A DNA stretch of 64,000 bases from Vulcanimicrobium sp035943995 (GTDB lineage: Bacteria > Vulcanimicrobiota > Vulcanimicrobiia > Vulcanimicrobiales > Vulcanimicrobiaceae): the NCBI GenBank assembly GCA_035943995.1, contig DASZBS010000091.1, positions 1-64,000 on the forward strand, written 5' to 3'. Below the pieces are notes generated by a model. The model saw only the letters and a list, made by a program, of their open reading frames with translations, did not search any database and was not told the DNA's origin. A program made the translations under genes and the position numbers. Positions 1-9,128 of the stretch are shown piece after piece; position 1 is the stretch's first letter, and every line of letters starts with the position of its first letter.

Positions 1-63
1 CCGCTTGCGCTCGTGCGCACGCGGTGGGTCGATATCGCCAAACCGGAGATCGCTCGTGCCTAG
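1..63 (+). CDS. 3' end of an upstream gene, possibly AtuA-like (DUF1446)
   Basis: An open frame runs from base 1 to a TAG at 61-63 and overlaps the GTG start of the next gene by 8 nt. Only about 20 residues are visible, so homology cannot be judged. The next gene is DUF4387, which is commonly found directly after, or fused to, acyclic-terpene-utilisation AtuA-type proteins; that context is the only reason for the suggested identity. Confidence 0.4.
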   Translation, partial: PLALVRTRWVDIAKPEIARA

Positions 64-397
64 AGTTCGCGACGTCTGCTCGCACGTCCGGTCGAAAAAC
101 GCCGGCCCGTTCTGGATCACGATCGACCTATTTTTCGACGGCGAGGAACTCTATCGCAGGTACCGCGACGACCGCGTGTTCACGCCGGGCCGCATTGCGC
201 CGCTATTCGGGACGCAGGCCGCGCTGGTGAAGCGATTCCCGGTCGACCGTCTCAACATGCTCAAGATCTCGTTCCCGCGCCCGAAGCCTCAGGGCGGGAT
301 CGTGGAACGCGACATGCATTCGGGACAACAGTACGTCCGCGTCCTCGCCCTGGAGCTCGACGAGGAAGAGCGTGTCGTGAGTTCCCGCCTCAGGTGA
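56..397 (+). CDS. DUF4387 family protein
   Basis: This 113-residue protein matches the small DUF4387 family, with typical stretches near the N-terminus (SKNAGPFWITIDLFFD), a central LNMLKISFPRPKPQGG and a QQYVRVLALEL tail. The family usually sits beside AtuA-like proteins of acyclic terpene or branched-chain acid catabolism; its reaction is not established. I chose GTG at 56 because it overlaps the preceding stop and gives the usual family length; a TTG at 5 would add a non-family extension. The 3' end overlaps the convergent next gene by a few bases. Confidence 0.75.
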   Translation: MPRVRDVCSHVRSKNAGPFWITIDLFFDGEELYRRYRDDRVFTPGRIAPLFGTQAALVKRFPVDRLNMLKISFPRPKPQGGIVERDMHSGQQYVRVLALELDEEERVVSSRLR

Positions 398-974
398 CCT
401 TGCAGCCTTCGGTGAGGTAGTCGTCGCCGAGCACGATGCGCATGTGCGTGCCTACCGGGAGCACCGCCTGGCCGCCGAAATGGACGAAGTTGTACACGCC
501 GATGGCGCCGGCGGCCAGATGAAATCCGGAACCCTTTGCGAACCCGAGCGCGCTGAAAATGGACGGCGCATTCCGCGAGGGCCCCGCGTGGAGCGCGGGC
601 GCATCCGTCGACGGCGCGATCATCGCGGGGACGTGGGTCCCGTCAGCGAGCTCCAGGTAGCGGACCTCGACGCCGATCTGTCCGGCCTTTCCGCCCCGTC
701 TTGCGCCGCGCACGAAGTCCACGACGCCAAACCCGTTCGCGACCGGCTGCCCGTCAGCGGGGGTCGCCGTAAAGTGGAACACCTCGCCGCCGCGCAAGCT
801 CTTCGAGTCGAGCGGCGTCGTCAGCGACGCGTCGACGACGCGGCACGGCGGCAGAACGACGGGCGCGGCGGCCGGCGAAGAGATCGGCTCGTCGGCGCGG
901 ACGGCGCTCATCGACATCGCGGCGTATATCACGAACGCGAACAGGGCAGCACGGGATCGATGAACGGCTGGCAT
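390..974 (-). CDS. secreted protein of unknown function
   Basis: About 194 residues with a clear Sec signal peptide (hydrophobic AALFAFVIYAAMSMSA then a small-residue site before ADEP). The mature part is mostly beta-like, with a GGxVFHFTATPADG segment and a glycine-rich C-terminal half, and one Cys pair candidate (PPCRV near the start, EGCKV near the end). I do not recognise a family. Two in-frame ATGs exist (998 and 974); the later one places the signal peptide at the usual position. It converges on and overlaps the DUF4387 gene by 8 nt. Confidence 0.6.
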   Translation of the reverse strand: MPAVHRSRAALFAFVIYAAMSMSAVRADEPISSPAAAPVVLPPCRVVDASLTTPLDSKSLRGGEVFHFTATPADGQPVANGFGVVDFVRGARRGGKAGQIGVEVRYLELADGTHVPAMIAPSTDAPALHAGPSRNAPSIFSALGFAKGSGFHLAAGAIGVYNFVHFGGQAVLPVGTHMRIVLGDDYLTEGCKVT

Positions 975-1052
975 GGCTCGATCGTACCGCCGCCGCATCG
1001 CTCACGCCCGTGGCTGCCATCACGGCGATGCTGACACTTGTCACGTCCGAAT

Positions 1053-1721
1053 TCAAGGCGACGGTTTGCGTTCGGCGTCCAAATGCAGACGCGGACGCGC
1101 GTGATTCGCGACCAGGGCCGCCTCCGTGCGATGCCGCAATCCGAGCACGGATAGTACGGACGACACGAGGTTGCGCACCGTGCCTTCGCTCAGGTGCAAA
1201 CGCTCCGCGATCTGGCGATTCGTCATCGCGGTTCCGAGCAGATCGAAGATCTCGCGCTCCCGCGGAGAGAGCCGCGCGACGTCCCGCTCCAGCGACTGGC
1301 GCGAAGCGGTCGTCTGGACCGCCAGCGACTGCACGAGGCCCGCGCTGAAGGGCGAGTAGCCTTTGTGGACCAGGCGAATGACGTCGGCGACGTCCTCCAC
1401 GGGTGTTCCCTTCAGAATGTATCCGACCGCTCCGGCGTCGAGCGCCGCGTTGAGCAGCTCGACGTCCTCGAACGTCGTGAGCACCAGTGACTTCGCCGAT
1501 ATGCCGCGCGCTCGCAGCTCGGCGATCGCGGCGACCCCATCCATGACGGGCATCCGCACGTCCATCAGCACGACGTCGGGACGCAGACGCTGAACGCACG
1601 CGAGAGCTTCCCGGCCGTTTTGCGCCTCGCCCACGACCACGATGCCGTCCTGCGTCGCCAGCACCGTGCGCAGGCCTATCCGGAACATCTCTTGGTCGTC
1701 GACGATGACGACGCGGATCAC
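1053..1721 (-). CDS. NarL/LuxR-family response regulator
   Basis: A 222-residue regulator. The receiver domain (about 1-120) has the acidic pair D8/D9, phosphoacceptor D54 in VVLMDVRMP, T82/T83 and K104 in YILKG. The C-terminal LuxR-type HTH (about 150-210) begins LSPREREIFDLLGTAMTN. The GTG start (1719-1721) overlaps the TGA of the histidine kinase gene by 4 nt, so the two form a translationally coupled pair. It is the last gene of the operon that begins with the secreted protein at 6693 and includes the RND pump, so it probably controls efflux and its own operon; that target is inferred. Confidence 0.93.
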   Translation of the reverse strand: MIRVVIVDDQEMFRIGLRTVLATQDGIVVVGEAQNGREALACVQRLRPDVVLMDVRMPVMDGVAAIAELRARGISAKSLVLTTFEDVELLNAALDAGAVGYILKGTPVEDVADVIRLVHKGYSPFSAGLVQSLAVQTTASRQSLERDVARLSPREREIFDLLGTAMTNRQIAERLHLSEGTVRNLVSSVLSVLGLRHRTEAALVANHARPRLHLDAERKPSP

Positions 1722-2938
1722 GTCAGCGTACTCCCAGGCGCGAACGGTACGCGGATGCGCACGATGCTGCCGGTACCCGGTGCGCTCGTGATATCGATGG
1801 ACCCGCCGACGGCGTCGGCCCGCGAACGCATGCCGCGCAGGCCGTGGCCGGTCGCGTTGAGATCCGGAAGAAAGCCGCACCCGTCGTCCTCGATTGCCAC
1901 GATGATCGCCGAATCGTCGACGCTCGCTGTGACTCGGACCGAGCGCGCTCGTCCGTGACGCGTGGCGTTCGTGAGGGCCTCGCGGACGATGTTCACGACG
2001 TGCGTCGTCGTCGCGGCGGAAAATGTCGGCAGCGACATAGCGTCCAAGCGCAGAGTGATGCCGCTGCCGTCGCCGAAGTTGCGGCACACACGCCTGATCG
2101 CGACGTCGAGCGGTCCGCGCTCGAGCGGATCGACGTCCATCTCCCGGACCGCGCGGCGCACGTCCGCAAGCACCCGCAGCGACGACGCATGCGCCCGCGA
2201 CACGTCGTGCGCGGCCGGGTGCGACCCGAGGACGTGCGCGGCAGACTCCAGCTGCAGCGTCAGGACCGTCAGCTCGTGCCCGATCGCGTCATGAATGTCG
2301 AGAGCGATGCGCTCGCGCTCCCGTAACGCCGCCACTTCGCCGACCCGTTCAACGTGCCGGCGCAGTTCCTCGTGCGCCTCGGCGAGTGCGGCATACCCGC
2401 GCCGCGCGGCGTTCGCGTACGACACGGCCGCCTGGACGATCGCCAGGGCGACGATGAAGAAGCCGGCGAGCTCCAACGCCCACGTTCGGGATTGCGCCTC
2501 CCCGGTCGTAGCCCGGGCCAGAACGATACCCAAGACCACCACGTCGACCAGGACGAAAATCCACCACTCGCCCAACATCATGTGGATGCCCGCGCGAAAC
2601 GACGAGCCGACGACGAGCAAGGCCATCGCAACGGCGGGCGCGTGCACGGCCGCGAACGCGACGATGAGCGCGACGTCGGCGACAGCGAACACCACCGCTC
2701 GGCCGCCGCGACGGTGCCCGAGGACGCCGAGGGCGAAGTACGCTGCCAGCAGCACCAGCATGGCCGCGAGCTTGAAAGGCGTGCGTTGCGCGACGTCTCC
2801 GGCGAGAGCTGCGCCGCCCGCGATCACGAACACGACGGTGTCGACGACCGCCGGGAGGCGACGCGAGAACGCGTCGTCCGGACTCGCATGGAGTTCGGGT
2901 CGCATCGGTTCGCGTAGGTTTATACCAGGCGCCGCCAT
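1718..2938 (-). CDS. membrane histidine kinase, NarX/DesK type (HisKA_3)
   Basis: A 406-residue sensor kinase. Residues about 30-175 hold several hydrophobic segments with little periplasmic sequence, so it probably senses membrane state or ligands within the bilayer. A short coiled linker (about 180-205) leads to the HisKA_3 motif with phosphoacceptor H216 in IALDIHDAIGHELT, then a HATPase domain with N-box REALTNATRHG and IEDDGCGF. ATG at 2936-2938 overlaps the RND stop; another ATG lies one codon upstream. It is coupled to the response regulator by a 4-nt overlap. Context suggests it senses pump substrates. Confidence 0.92.
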   Translation of the reverse strand: MAAPGINLREPMRPELHASPDDAFSRRLPAVVDTVVFVIAGGAALAGDVAQRTPFKLAAMLVLLAAYFALGVLGHRRGGRAVVFAVADVALIVAFAAVHAPAVAMALLVVGSSFRAGIHMMLGEWWIFVLVDVVVLGIVLARATTGEAQSRTWALELAGFFIVALAIVQAAVSYANAARRGYAALAEAHEELRRHVERVGEVAALRERERIALDIHDAIGHELTVLTLQLESAAHVLGSHPAAHDVSRAHASSLRVLADVRRAVREMDVDPLERGPLDVAIRRVCRNFGDGSGITLRLDAMSLPTFSAATTTHVVNIVREALTNATRHGRARSVRVTASVDDSAIIVAIEDDGCGFLPDLNATGHGLRGMRSRADAVGGSIDITSAPGTGSIVRIRVPFAPGSTLT

Positions 2939-5900
2939 CATCCGCTCGTTCCCGCCTCGACGACCATGATCGTTGTCGCCGGGCGGCGGCCCGGCACGCG
3001 CATGGCCGGCTGCTTCCGCGCGGTGACTGCGTAGACGACCGGGATCAGCACGAGCGTGAGCAGCAGCGAACTGGCGAGGCCGCCGATCAGGACCGTGCCC
3101 ATCGACTGGCGGAACGCCGCGCCCTCGGCGAAGCCTAGCGCCAGCGGCAAGGAGGCCAGGATCATCGCGGAGGTCGTCATCACGATCGGCGCAAACCGCC
3201 GCGCGGCGGCCGCGAGGATGGCATCGGTCGGGGTTGCGCCGTCGCGGCGCCGGCGGTTGGCGTAGTCGACCAGCAGGATGCCGTTCTTCGCGGCGAGCCC
3301 GAACAGCATGATGATGCTGATGACCGAAAACACGTTGAGCGACTGGTGCGCCGTCGCGAGCGCGCAAAGCGCGCCCACGAGCGCCACCGGCAACGTCGAC
3401 ATCACGATCAGCGGGGTCGTGAGCGACCCGAACAGCACGACCATCAAGATGTACATGCCCACGATCGACAAGCCGAGCACGAACGCGAAGCCTTTCGCGG
3501 TGTCCGCGAACAACTTGGAACCGCCGAACTTGAGCACGCGCGTCCCGGCGGGGAGAAAACCCGGCTGGGCGACGTGCGCATCCACGACGGCGAGCACGGA
3601 ACCGACCGTCGTCCCAGGGTCCAGGGACGCCGAGACGGACGCGACGCGCTGGCGATCGATGCGGCTCAGCTTCGTCTGCACGGTGCCGGCTCGCAGGTTC
3701 GCCACATCCCCCAGACGCACGAACGAACCCGTGTTGGTGCGGACCGGGACGCGCGCGAGGTCTGCGACCGAGGTCCGCCGCCCCGCGGCGTCCTGCAGCA
3801 GAACGTCAACGAGCGCAGCGGGCCTGCGCACGCGCGTCGCAACGACGCCGCCGGTCGCGATGCGTGCTGTCAGCGCCGCCGTCGCCGGCGAGACGTTGAG
3901 GAGCGCGCACCGCCGCGCGTCGATCTGCACGTCGATCTGCGGCATCCGCACGCCGGTCGTCGACGCTACGTCGGTCGTCCCGGGAACGCCGCGCAGGACC
4001 GCGACGATCCGGTCTGCCGCGAGACGCACCTCTGCGTCGTCCGAACCGGTGACGGCGTAGGTCACTGGCGTCGACGACGACGCAGCGCCCTGATCCGCGC
4101 TGACGACCAAACTCGCGCCGGGAACGACCCGCGTCAACGAGCGGATCGCCTGGACGGCCGCGTCGGCGTCACGCCAATGCGCCCGGGGCAGGCGAATCAT
4201 GAGCGTCGAGACGTATCCTCCGTCGGTCGAGCTCGGCTCGTCGGGCTTCGTCCCGGTCGTGGTGACCACGGAATCCACGGAGACCTCACGCCGAATCGCC
4301 GCCGCGAGCCGTTCGGTTCCGAGCTCGGTCGTTGCGATCGGCGTCCCGACGGGAAATGATAGGGCGGCCGTGATGCCGCCGTCCTCCGACGACGGCACGA
4401 CCTCGGCGCCGATGAAGCCGAGCGGCACGAGAGCGAGCGAACCGAGCAGCAGCAGCGCGCACGACGCGATCACCAGCGCGCGCCGCCGAAGCGCCCACGG
4501 CAAGACGGCGTCGACGTAGCATCGCTCGACGATACGGAGCGGAGCGGTCATCGCGCGCAGGCGTCCGGCGAGCGCATCGTCATGCCCGCGCAGGGACCAG
4601 CGCGCGGCAAGCAGCGGCGTCAGCGTGAACGACACGAAGAGCGACACCAGCGTGGCGAACGCCACGACGAGTCCGAACTCGCGCAGCACGCGCCCGACGA
4701 CACCTGAGGCGAAGCCGATCGGCACGAAGACGACGACGTCCACGAGCGTGATGGCAACGGCCGCCATACCGATCTGCGTGCGGCCGACGATCGCCGCCGA
4801 TCGCCCGTCGCGGCCGAGCGCGAATTGGCGATGTATGTTTTCGAGCACAACGATGGAGTCGTCGACGAGGATGCCGATCGCCAGCGATAGCCCCATCGTC
4901 GACGAGACGTCCAGCGTGAAGCCGAGAACCCACATCGCACCCAGGGTCGCGCAAAGCGACGTGGGGATCGCGACAAGGACGACGATCGCGCTGCGCCACG
5001 CGTGAAGTGCGAGCATCAGCACGCAAGCCGTAAGGAAAACGCCCTCCAGCAAGCTCTGTCCCACGCCGGCGACCGTCGCCGCGGTGAGATCCGCGGAGTT
5101 GCTGATCTCGCGAAACGCAACGTCCGGACGACCCTGCGCTAAGCCGGCGAACGCACTCCGTACCAATGCCGTCGTACGCACTTCGTCCGCGCCCTGGCCG
5201 CGGCTGATCCGGAGCACGATCGCCCCGGCTCCCTCGGCATGCGTTATGATGCGCGGTTCGACGTGCCCCAGGTCCGAGGTCGCGACGTCGCCCACGCGCA
5301 GCGCGGACCCTGACCCGGCCGCAAGCGGAAGCGGAAGCGCGGCGAGGTCGGCGGCCGTATGCACGTCGCCGTGGACGGCGACGGAGGTCTCCTGCGCTCT
5401 ATTTGCGATTCGGCCGCCCGGATACGTGACGTTGTCGCTGCTGAGCACGGCATAGAGGTCGGTGAGCGTCGCGCCGACGGCCGCGAGTCGTTGCGCATCG
5501 GGGCGGACGTGGAACTCAGAAGCCTGCGCGCCTTGGTGCACCACGGTTTCCACGCCCGGAACGGCGCGCAACGTGCCTTCGACCTGCATGGTGACCAAGT
5601 CGGAGAGCTCCCCCGCGGAAAGCCGCGTTGAAGAGACCGCCTCGGTGAGGATCGGACCGCCGCCGACGGAGTGCTTCGTCACGATGGGCGGGTCGAGATC
5701 GGCCGGCAGGTAGATGCGGGCCGCATCGACCCGGTGCTGCACGTCGGTGAGCGCGGCATCGATGTCGGCGCCGAGCGCGAGCTGCACGGCGATGAGCGTC
5801 TCGCCGTCCTGGACGCTGGCCTGCATCGTGTCCTCGTCGTGCAAGCCGTAGATCTGGTCTTCGATCGGCTTGACGACAAGTTGCTCCATCTCGGCGGGCG

Positions 5901-6063
5901 ACGCGCCCGGATACGACGCCGTGATCTCGATGGCCGGAGCGGTGATGTCGGGAAGGAAGACGATGCCGAGGTTCGCGGACGCCAGGAGACCGGCCACGAT
6001 AACCGCGGCCGAGAGGATGCCGACAACGACCGGGTTATCGACGGAAAGCCGTGTCAGCGACAT
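2938..6063 (-). CDS. RND efflux transporter permease (AcrB/HAE-1-like)
   Basis: A 1041-residue inner-membrane proton/drug antiporter, the usual family length. It starts with the typical N-terminal TM1 and substrate-porter segment (LPDITAPAIEITASYPGAS). The proton-relay acidic pair is in GILVDDSIVVLENIHR (TM4) and the relay lysine in FGLAAKNGILLVDYA (TM10). There is a second half with the usual internal duplication. No membrane-fusion protein or outer-membrane channel gene is adjacent, so it must use partners from elsewhere or an atypical one, possibly the secreted protein encoded 6 nt upstream. It overlaps the kinase gene (ATGA). Confidence 0.93.
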   Translation of the reverse strand: MSLTRLSVDNPVVVGILSAAVIVAGLLASANLGIVFLPDITAPAIEITASYPGASPAEMEQLVVKPIEDQIYGLHDEDTMQASVQDGETLIAVQLALGADIDAALTDVQHRVDAARIYLPADLDPPIVTKHSVGGGPILTEAVSSTRLSAGELSDLVTMQVEGTLRAVPGVETVVHQGAQASEFHVRPDAQRLAAVGATLTDLYAVLSSDNVTYPGGRIANRAQETSVAVHGDVHTAADLAALPLPLAAGSGSALRVGDVATSDLGHVEPRIITHAEGAGAIVLRISRGQGADEVRTTALVRSAFAGLAQGRPDVAFREISNSADLTAATVAGVGQSLLEGVFLTACVLMLALHAWRSAIVVLVAIPTSLCATLGAMWVLGFTLDVSSTMGLSLAIGILVDDSIVVLENIHRQFALGRDGRSAAIVGRTQIGMAAVAITLVDVVVFVPIGFASGVVGRVLREFGLVVAFATLVSLFVSFTLTPLLAARWSLRGHDDALAGRLRAMTAPLRIVERCYVDAVLPWALRRRALVIASCALLLLGSLALVPLGFIGAEVVPSSEDGGITAALSFPVGTPIATTELGTERLAAAIRREVSVDSVVTTTGTKPDEPSSTDGGYVSTLMIRLPRAHWRDADAAVQAIRSLTRVVPGASLVVSADQGAASSSTPVTYAVTGSDDAEVRLAADRIVAVLRGVPGTTDVASTTGVRMPQIDVQIDARRCALLNVSPATAALTARIATGGVVATRVRRPAALVDVLLQDAAGRRTSVADLARVPVRTNTGSFVRLGDVANLRAGTVQTKLSRIDRQRVASVSASLDPGTTVGSVLAVVDAHVAQPGFLPAGTRVLKFGGSKLFADTAKGFAFVLGLSIVGMYILMVVLFGSLTTPLIVMSTLPVALVGALCALATAHQSLNVFSVISIIMLFGLAAKNGILLVDYANRRRRDGATPTDAILAAAARRFAPIVMTTSAMILASLPLALGFAEGAAFRQSMGTVLIGGLASSLLLTLVLIPVVYAVTARKQPAMRVPGRRPATTIMVVEAGTSG

Positions 6064-6069
6064 CGAGAA

Positions 6070-6693
6070 CTACGGTAGCCGCGTGAGCGACCAGACCTGA
6101 TCGATGTGGATTTTGCGGAATGGCACGCTCGCGTCGAACGTGTTACGCGCCGAGGCACTCTCGACGCGGTCCCGGACGACCGTCGCGCGGACGTCGACCG
6201 CGATGTGCGCGCCCACGCCTCGGATCCTCGCGGTGGTCTGGCCCGTAAACTCCAGCGACTTGGAGCCTCCGATGTCGGTCGAGGTGCATGCAACCGGTAC
6301 GGACACTTCTTGATCCGCGACAAACACGTTCACCGTCGATCGGCCGTCGCGGTCGCGCCCGCGGAGCGCCGACTGCAGTTGGTTGTACGGTTCCGCGACG
6401 GCGCGCAAACGCCCGTCGACCCGCACGACGCCGTCGTCACCGACGGCAGATTGCGCGTCCTCCGCAGGTGACGTCGAGGCGATGCGGACGCCTTGCGGCG
6501 TTCGGGTCAGCGTCAGCGTGGTGTCGGCTTGCCCGCCCTCCTTGACGCCGGCGGTTTTGAGATGTAAACGATAGACGACAGCCTCCCCTTGAGCGCGCGG
6601 TCCCGGCTGGACCGACCCCTCCTGGGCGGCGATGGGCGACTGAAAGGACGACGTCAAGAGCGCCGCCGCTACGACGGCTGTGGTGTATCTCAT
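6070..6693 (-). CDS. secreted protein of unknown function, first gene of the RND operon
   Basis: 207 residues with a signal peptide (TTAVVAAALLTSSF, cleavage near IAAQEG). The rest is predicted beta-rich with repeated hydrophilic strands; two halves, a TLTLTRTPQGVRI part and a FVADQEVSVPVACTSTDIGG part, may each be beta sandwiches. It has no lipobox and no membrane-fusion-protein features (no hairpin coiled coil or lipoyl motif), so it is not a standard pump adaptor. It ends 6 nt before the RND start, so co-transcription is very likely. ATG at 6691-6693 follows the signal-peptide logic; the same frame stays open upstream through a kinase relic. Confidence 0.65.
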   Translation of the reverse strand: MRYTTAVVAAALLTSSFQSPIAAQEGSVQPGPRAQGEAVVYRLHLKTAGVKEGGQADTTLTLTRTPQGVRIASTSPAEDAQSAVGDDGVVRVDGRLRAVAEPYNQLQSALRGRDRDGRSTVNVFVADQEVSVPVACTSTDIGGSKSLEFTGQTTARIRGVGAHIAVDVRATVVRDRVESASARNTFDASVPFRKIHIDQVWSLTRLP

Positions 6694-6789
6694 CGTTCGG
6701 CCAGCATACGGCGACGACGAACGCACGAGCGAGTCGCAGACGTCAGCCCTCGCGTGACAACCGTCATGCGGCTTCCGCGCCTCGGCGTA

Positions 6790-7173
6790 CGAGAGCGGTG
6801 CCGATCGTTCTCGCACGGCCGTCCGAACGCGACGGAGGATGCTCCGGGCGCTTTGGCGCGCGTCAAAAAGATCGGCGCTCGCACGATCGACCGCGGGGAA
6901 GACGGCGGCGTCTTTCGGACTGACGACGCAACGCGCGATCTCTATGTGCGTGAGAAGCGACGCGAGGTCGCCCCGCAGGGCTTCGTGCGCGTCAGCACCC
7001 TCGCGCTCACGCTCGAAGATGGCGGCCGTCGCTGTTACGCGGCCGCTGTGCCGGTGCAAATCCTCATGCGCACGCCAGAGCTCCCGGTACGACGTGCGCG
7101 CGACAGCAGCGAAGCCAAGGGCTCCGAAGAGCAAGGCGAAGATCGTAAGCGTGCAGCAAAGCACCCAAGGCAT
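6790..7173 (-). pseudogene. histidine-kinase relic: one TM plus DHp-like segment, no ATPase domain
   Basis: An ATG at 7171-7173 opens a frame with one hydrophobic segment (residues 4-24) followed by about 100 residues that align by eye with the linker and HisKA_3 region of the intact kinase at 1718-2938: FEREREGADAHEALRGDL against LRERERIALDIHDAIGHEL, then a helix ending RRVRTAVRE against RRAVREMD. The equivalent His survives but no HATPase domain follows; the frame runs on without a stop into the signal peptide of the next gene. It reads as a decayed duplicate of the kinase, or a truncated expressed stub. Confidence 0.45.
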
Positions 7174-7397
7174 ATGCCTGAGTATGACGGGACGCGACCC
7201 GGTTCACACGTGCCGTTTGTCATAAGGTCATGACAACATGCGCCGGGGAATCCAGACGAAACCGCGGGCTCCGACCGCATGGATAACGTGAACGATAACG
7301 GTGCACTAGAACGTCAGCGCGGCCCATAGGCAAAGCGCCGCCGGACGCGGACGCATGAGCTGAGGGCGCCCGGGATGCACAAGGACGCAATTTCGAA
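7174..7397. other. intergenic stretch with no gene seen
   Basis: I found no plausible coding frame, hairpin terminator or convincing promoter pair. It separates the efflux operon and its kinase relic from the AT-richer patch that follows. Confidence 0.4.
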
Positions 7398-7616
7398 TCA
7401 GATTTCAGCCTTCAAGGCTGCGAACGCATCGCAAAGGTACTCACCGATTGGGCGCTGAGCGCCTTCTTCGTGCCAGCCGTCAATCGCAACGCGTAAAGCG
7501 CCAACCGAGGCCATCGCCACGAGTCGCAGGACGGCCTGAATCGGGCCACAACTGGCGGAGCGCAGCAAATATCCCGACCTTCGCATAGTACGAGGAGTCC
7601 TCGGGCGATGCGGCAA
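7398..7616 (-). pseudogene. C-terminal fragment of a TetR-family regulator
   Basis: The last 47 codons (7398-7541) read like the end of a TetR regulator ligand domain: VLRLVAMASVGALRVAIDGW, then a RPIGEYLCDAFAAL helix before the stop. No HTH domain is found upstream in any frame. Just upstream, in another frame (about 7480-7790, minus), a protein-like stretch containing GATYIVAEAGVTRYQVAEW has no recognisable family and also lacks a clear start. Together these look like remains of broken genes rather than an expressed protein. Confidence 0.45.
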
Positions 7617-7821
7617 TTCGCGTGCCGACGCGGCTGATGAAGGCGCAAACGGACTCGCCGGTCGTCCATTCGGCCACTTGGTACCGCGTTACGCCTGCTT
7701 CCGCAACAATGTACGTCGCCCCCATCGGAGAGCTCAATTCGTGCGCCGTTTTCGCCCACCGCGACGATCGTTCGAGAGCTGCAGGCCACTGTCGAAGCCG
7801 CCGTTCCCGGCGTCCGCTATC

Positions 7822-8580
7822 TCAGCTCGAGAGTCTTAGGTGGTGCGTGAGGAAGGCGATTGATCGCCGCCACGAGTCGTCCGCCGCGTCGCGCTTAAAC
7901 GCTGAGCCCTCAATGTCGAAGAACGCGTGTCGCGCGCCTTCATAAATCTTTACGTCGGTAGCTACCGCCACGTTTTGCAATGCCTCAACGGTCTGCAGTG
8001 GAATCCCATGGTCCTCCGCGCCATAACTTGCCACGATGGGAACGTCGATAAGTTCGAGAGCCACATCGGCTAAGGATCCGTACCAGATAGCCGCTGCGGA
8101 ATAGGTTTCAGCGCGGTCCATAGTTCGCAGAAGCGCTATCGTCCCACCCATGCAAAAACCCGCAATCCCGACCTTACCTTGTGAAAAGCGTTGCTTTATC
8201 CACATGGTCGCTGCTTGTATGTCTGGCTCGACCGTCTCTTTCGATAATTTCTTCGCAAATGGCAAAAACTCTGATGTATCATGCCCCTCGTCGCCACTCG
8301 GTGCATCGAATCGCGCATATAAATCCGGGACGATGATCGCAATGCCTTCTTTGGCGAATCGGCGTGCCGTATTACGCTGCTCGCCATTGACGCCCCAAAG
8401 ATGCATTGCAAGTACGATTGACGGTGTCGTGTCATCGGCGCTGATCGGCTCTGCAAAATATGCTCGCATAAGACAACCCTCACGCTCTAGTTCGACAAAC
8501 GCGGCGCTTATCGAGGGATCATCTTCGGAAACTCGCAAATCAGTATGCGCAAAATCAATGTCGCTCATGCGCGATATCAT
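7822..8580 (-). CDS. dienelactone hydrolase family protein
   Basis: 252 residues with the alpha/beta hydrolase fold of dienelactone hydrolases. The nucleophile elbow is GFCMGG with C143, the acid is D190 in YGAEDHGIP and the base H218 in GARHAFF, giving the Cys-Asp-His triad of this family. Members hydrolyse dienelactone in chlorocatechol degradation, but many have other ester substrates. ATG at 8580 or 8568 (MSDIDF) could be the start. The gene is clearly AT-richer than its neighbours (ATA, TTA and AAA codons are frequent), lies among gene fragments and near a tRNA remnant, so it is probably horizontally acquired. Confidence 0.85.
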   Translation of the reverse strand: MISRMSDIDFAHTDLRVSEDDPSISAAFVELEREGCLMRAYFAEPISADDTTPSIVLAMHLWGVNGEQRNTARRFAKEGIAIIVPDLYARFDAPSGDEGHDTSEFLPFAKKLSKETVEPDIQAATMWIKQRFSQGKVGIAGFCMGGTIALLRTMDRAETYSAAAIWYGSLADVALELIDVPIVASYGAEDHGIPLQTVEALQNVAVATDVKIYEGARHAFFDIEGSAFKRDAADDSWRRSIAFLTHHLRLSS

Positions 8581-8752
8581 ACGGCATGTATGACGATAGC
8601 ATTACGCCATCCGTCGTTGTAAAAACGATCAAAACGTGCTATAAAAGACCCAGCAAGATCGTCGTTTGCGCCATGGAATACGCGGCGAAGTGTACGCATA
8701 GTGCGGTCACGACACTTCCAAGTCCAAGTGACGCGAGCGCCGTAAATAACGT

Positions 8753-8980
8753 TCAGCGCGACGACGATTGCCTACGCGCACAAAGAGCGCCGAGCTTGGC
8801 AGCCGAGCGGTTGAGTGCCTCGAAGTCGGCGGTCAGCTGATCGTCAGGGACATTGGCATCTATGTCTCGCAACGCCCGGTCTTGGAACTCGCCGTATTCG
8901 TTCAGAGCCACGGCCATGGGGGCAACGAAGGCGTAGAGCGCGAGCCTATCATTATTGAAGTCGTTATCGGCTGATACGGC
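8753..8980 (-). pseudogene. short coding-like fragment, unidentified
   Basis: A minus-strand frame ending in TGA at 8753-8755 has coding character (acidic helix-forming residues, e.g. NEYGEFQDRALRDIDANVP) but the only ATG (8917) leaves 54 residues, and the sensible-looking frame runs further upstream without a start. No family recognised. It is probably the 3' end of a truncated gene in the acquired patch. A possible promoter (TTGTAA, 17 nt, TATAAA; 8617-8645, plus strand) lies nearby with nothing convincing behind it. The rest of 8581-9128 shows no gene. Confidence 0.3.
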
Positions 8981-9128
8981 TTGCTGTGAACGGCAGGCGG
9001 AACCTTCACGATTCGGGGCCGGTCATCGGGCCTCGCAGGAGGGGTGTAGTCCGCACCGTAGGCCGGTCCCCGCGCGACGTGGTCGGGAAACCCTGTAACC
9101 ACGCACGTTTGGGTCAAGCGCCAGCGTC

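Noticed and set aside
8617..8645. Promoter-like TTGTAA-17-TATAAA
   Set aside because: AT-rich patch makes such matches likely and no credible gene follows on the plus strand.
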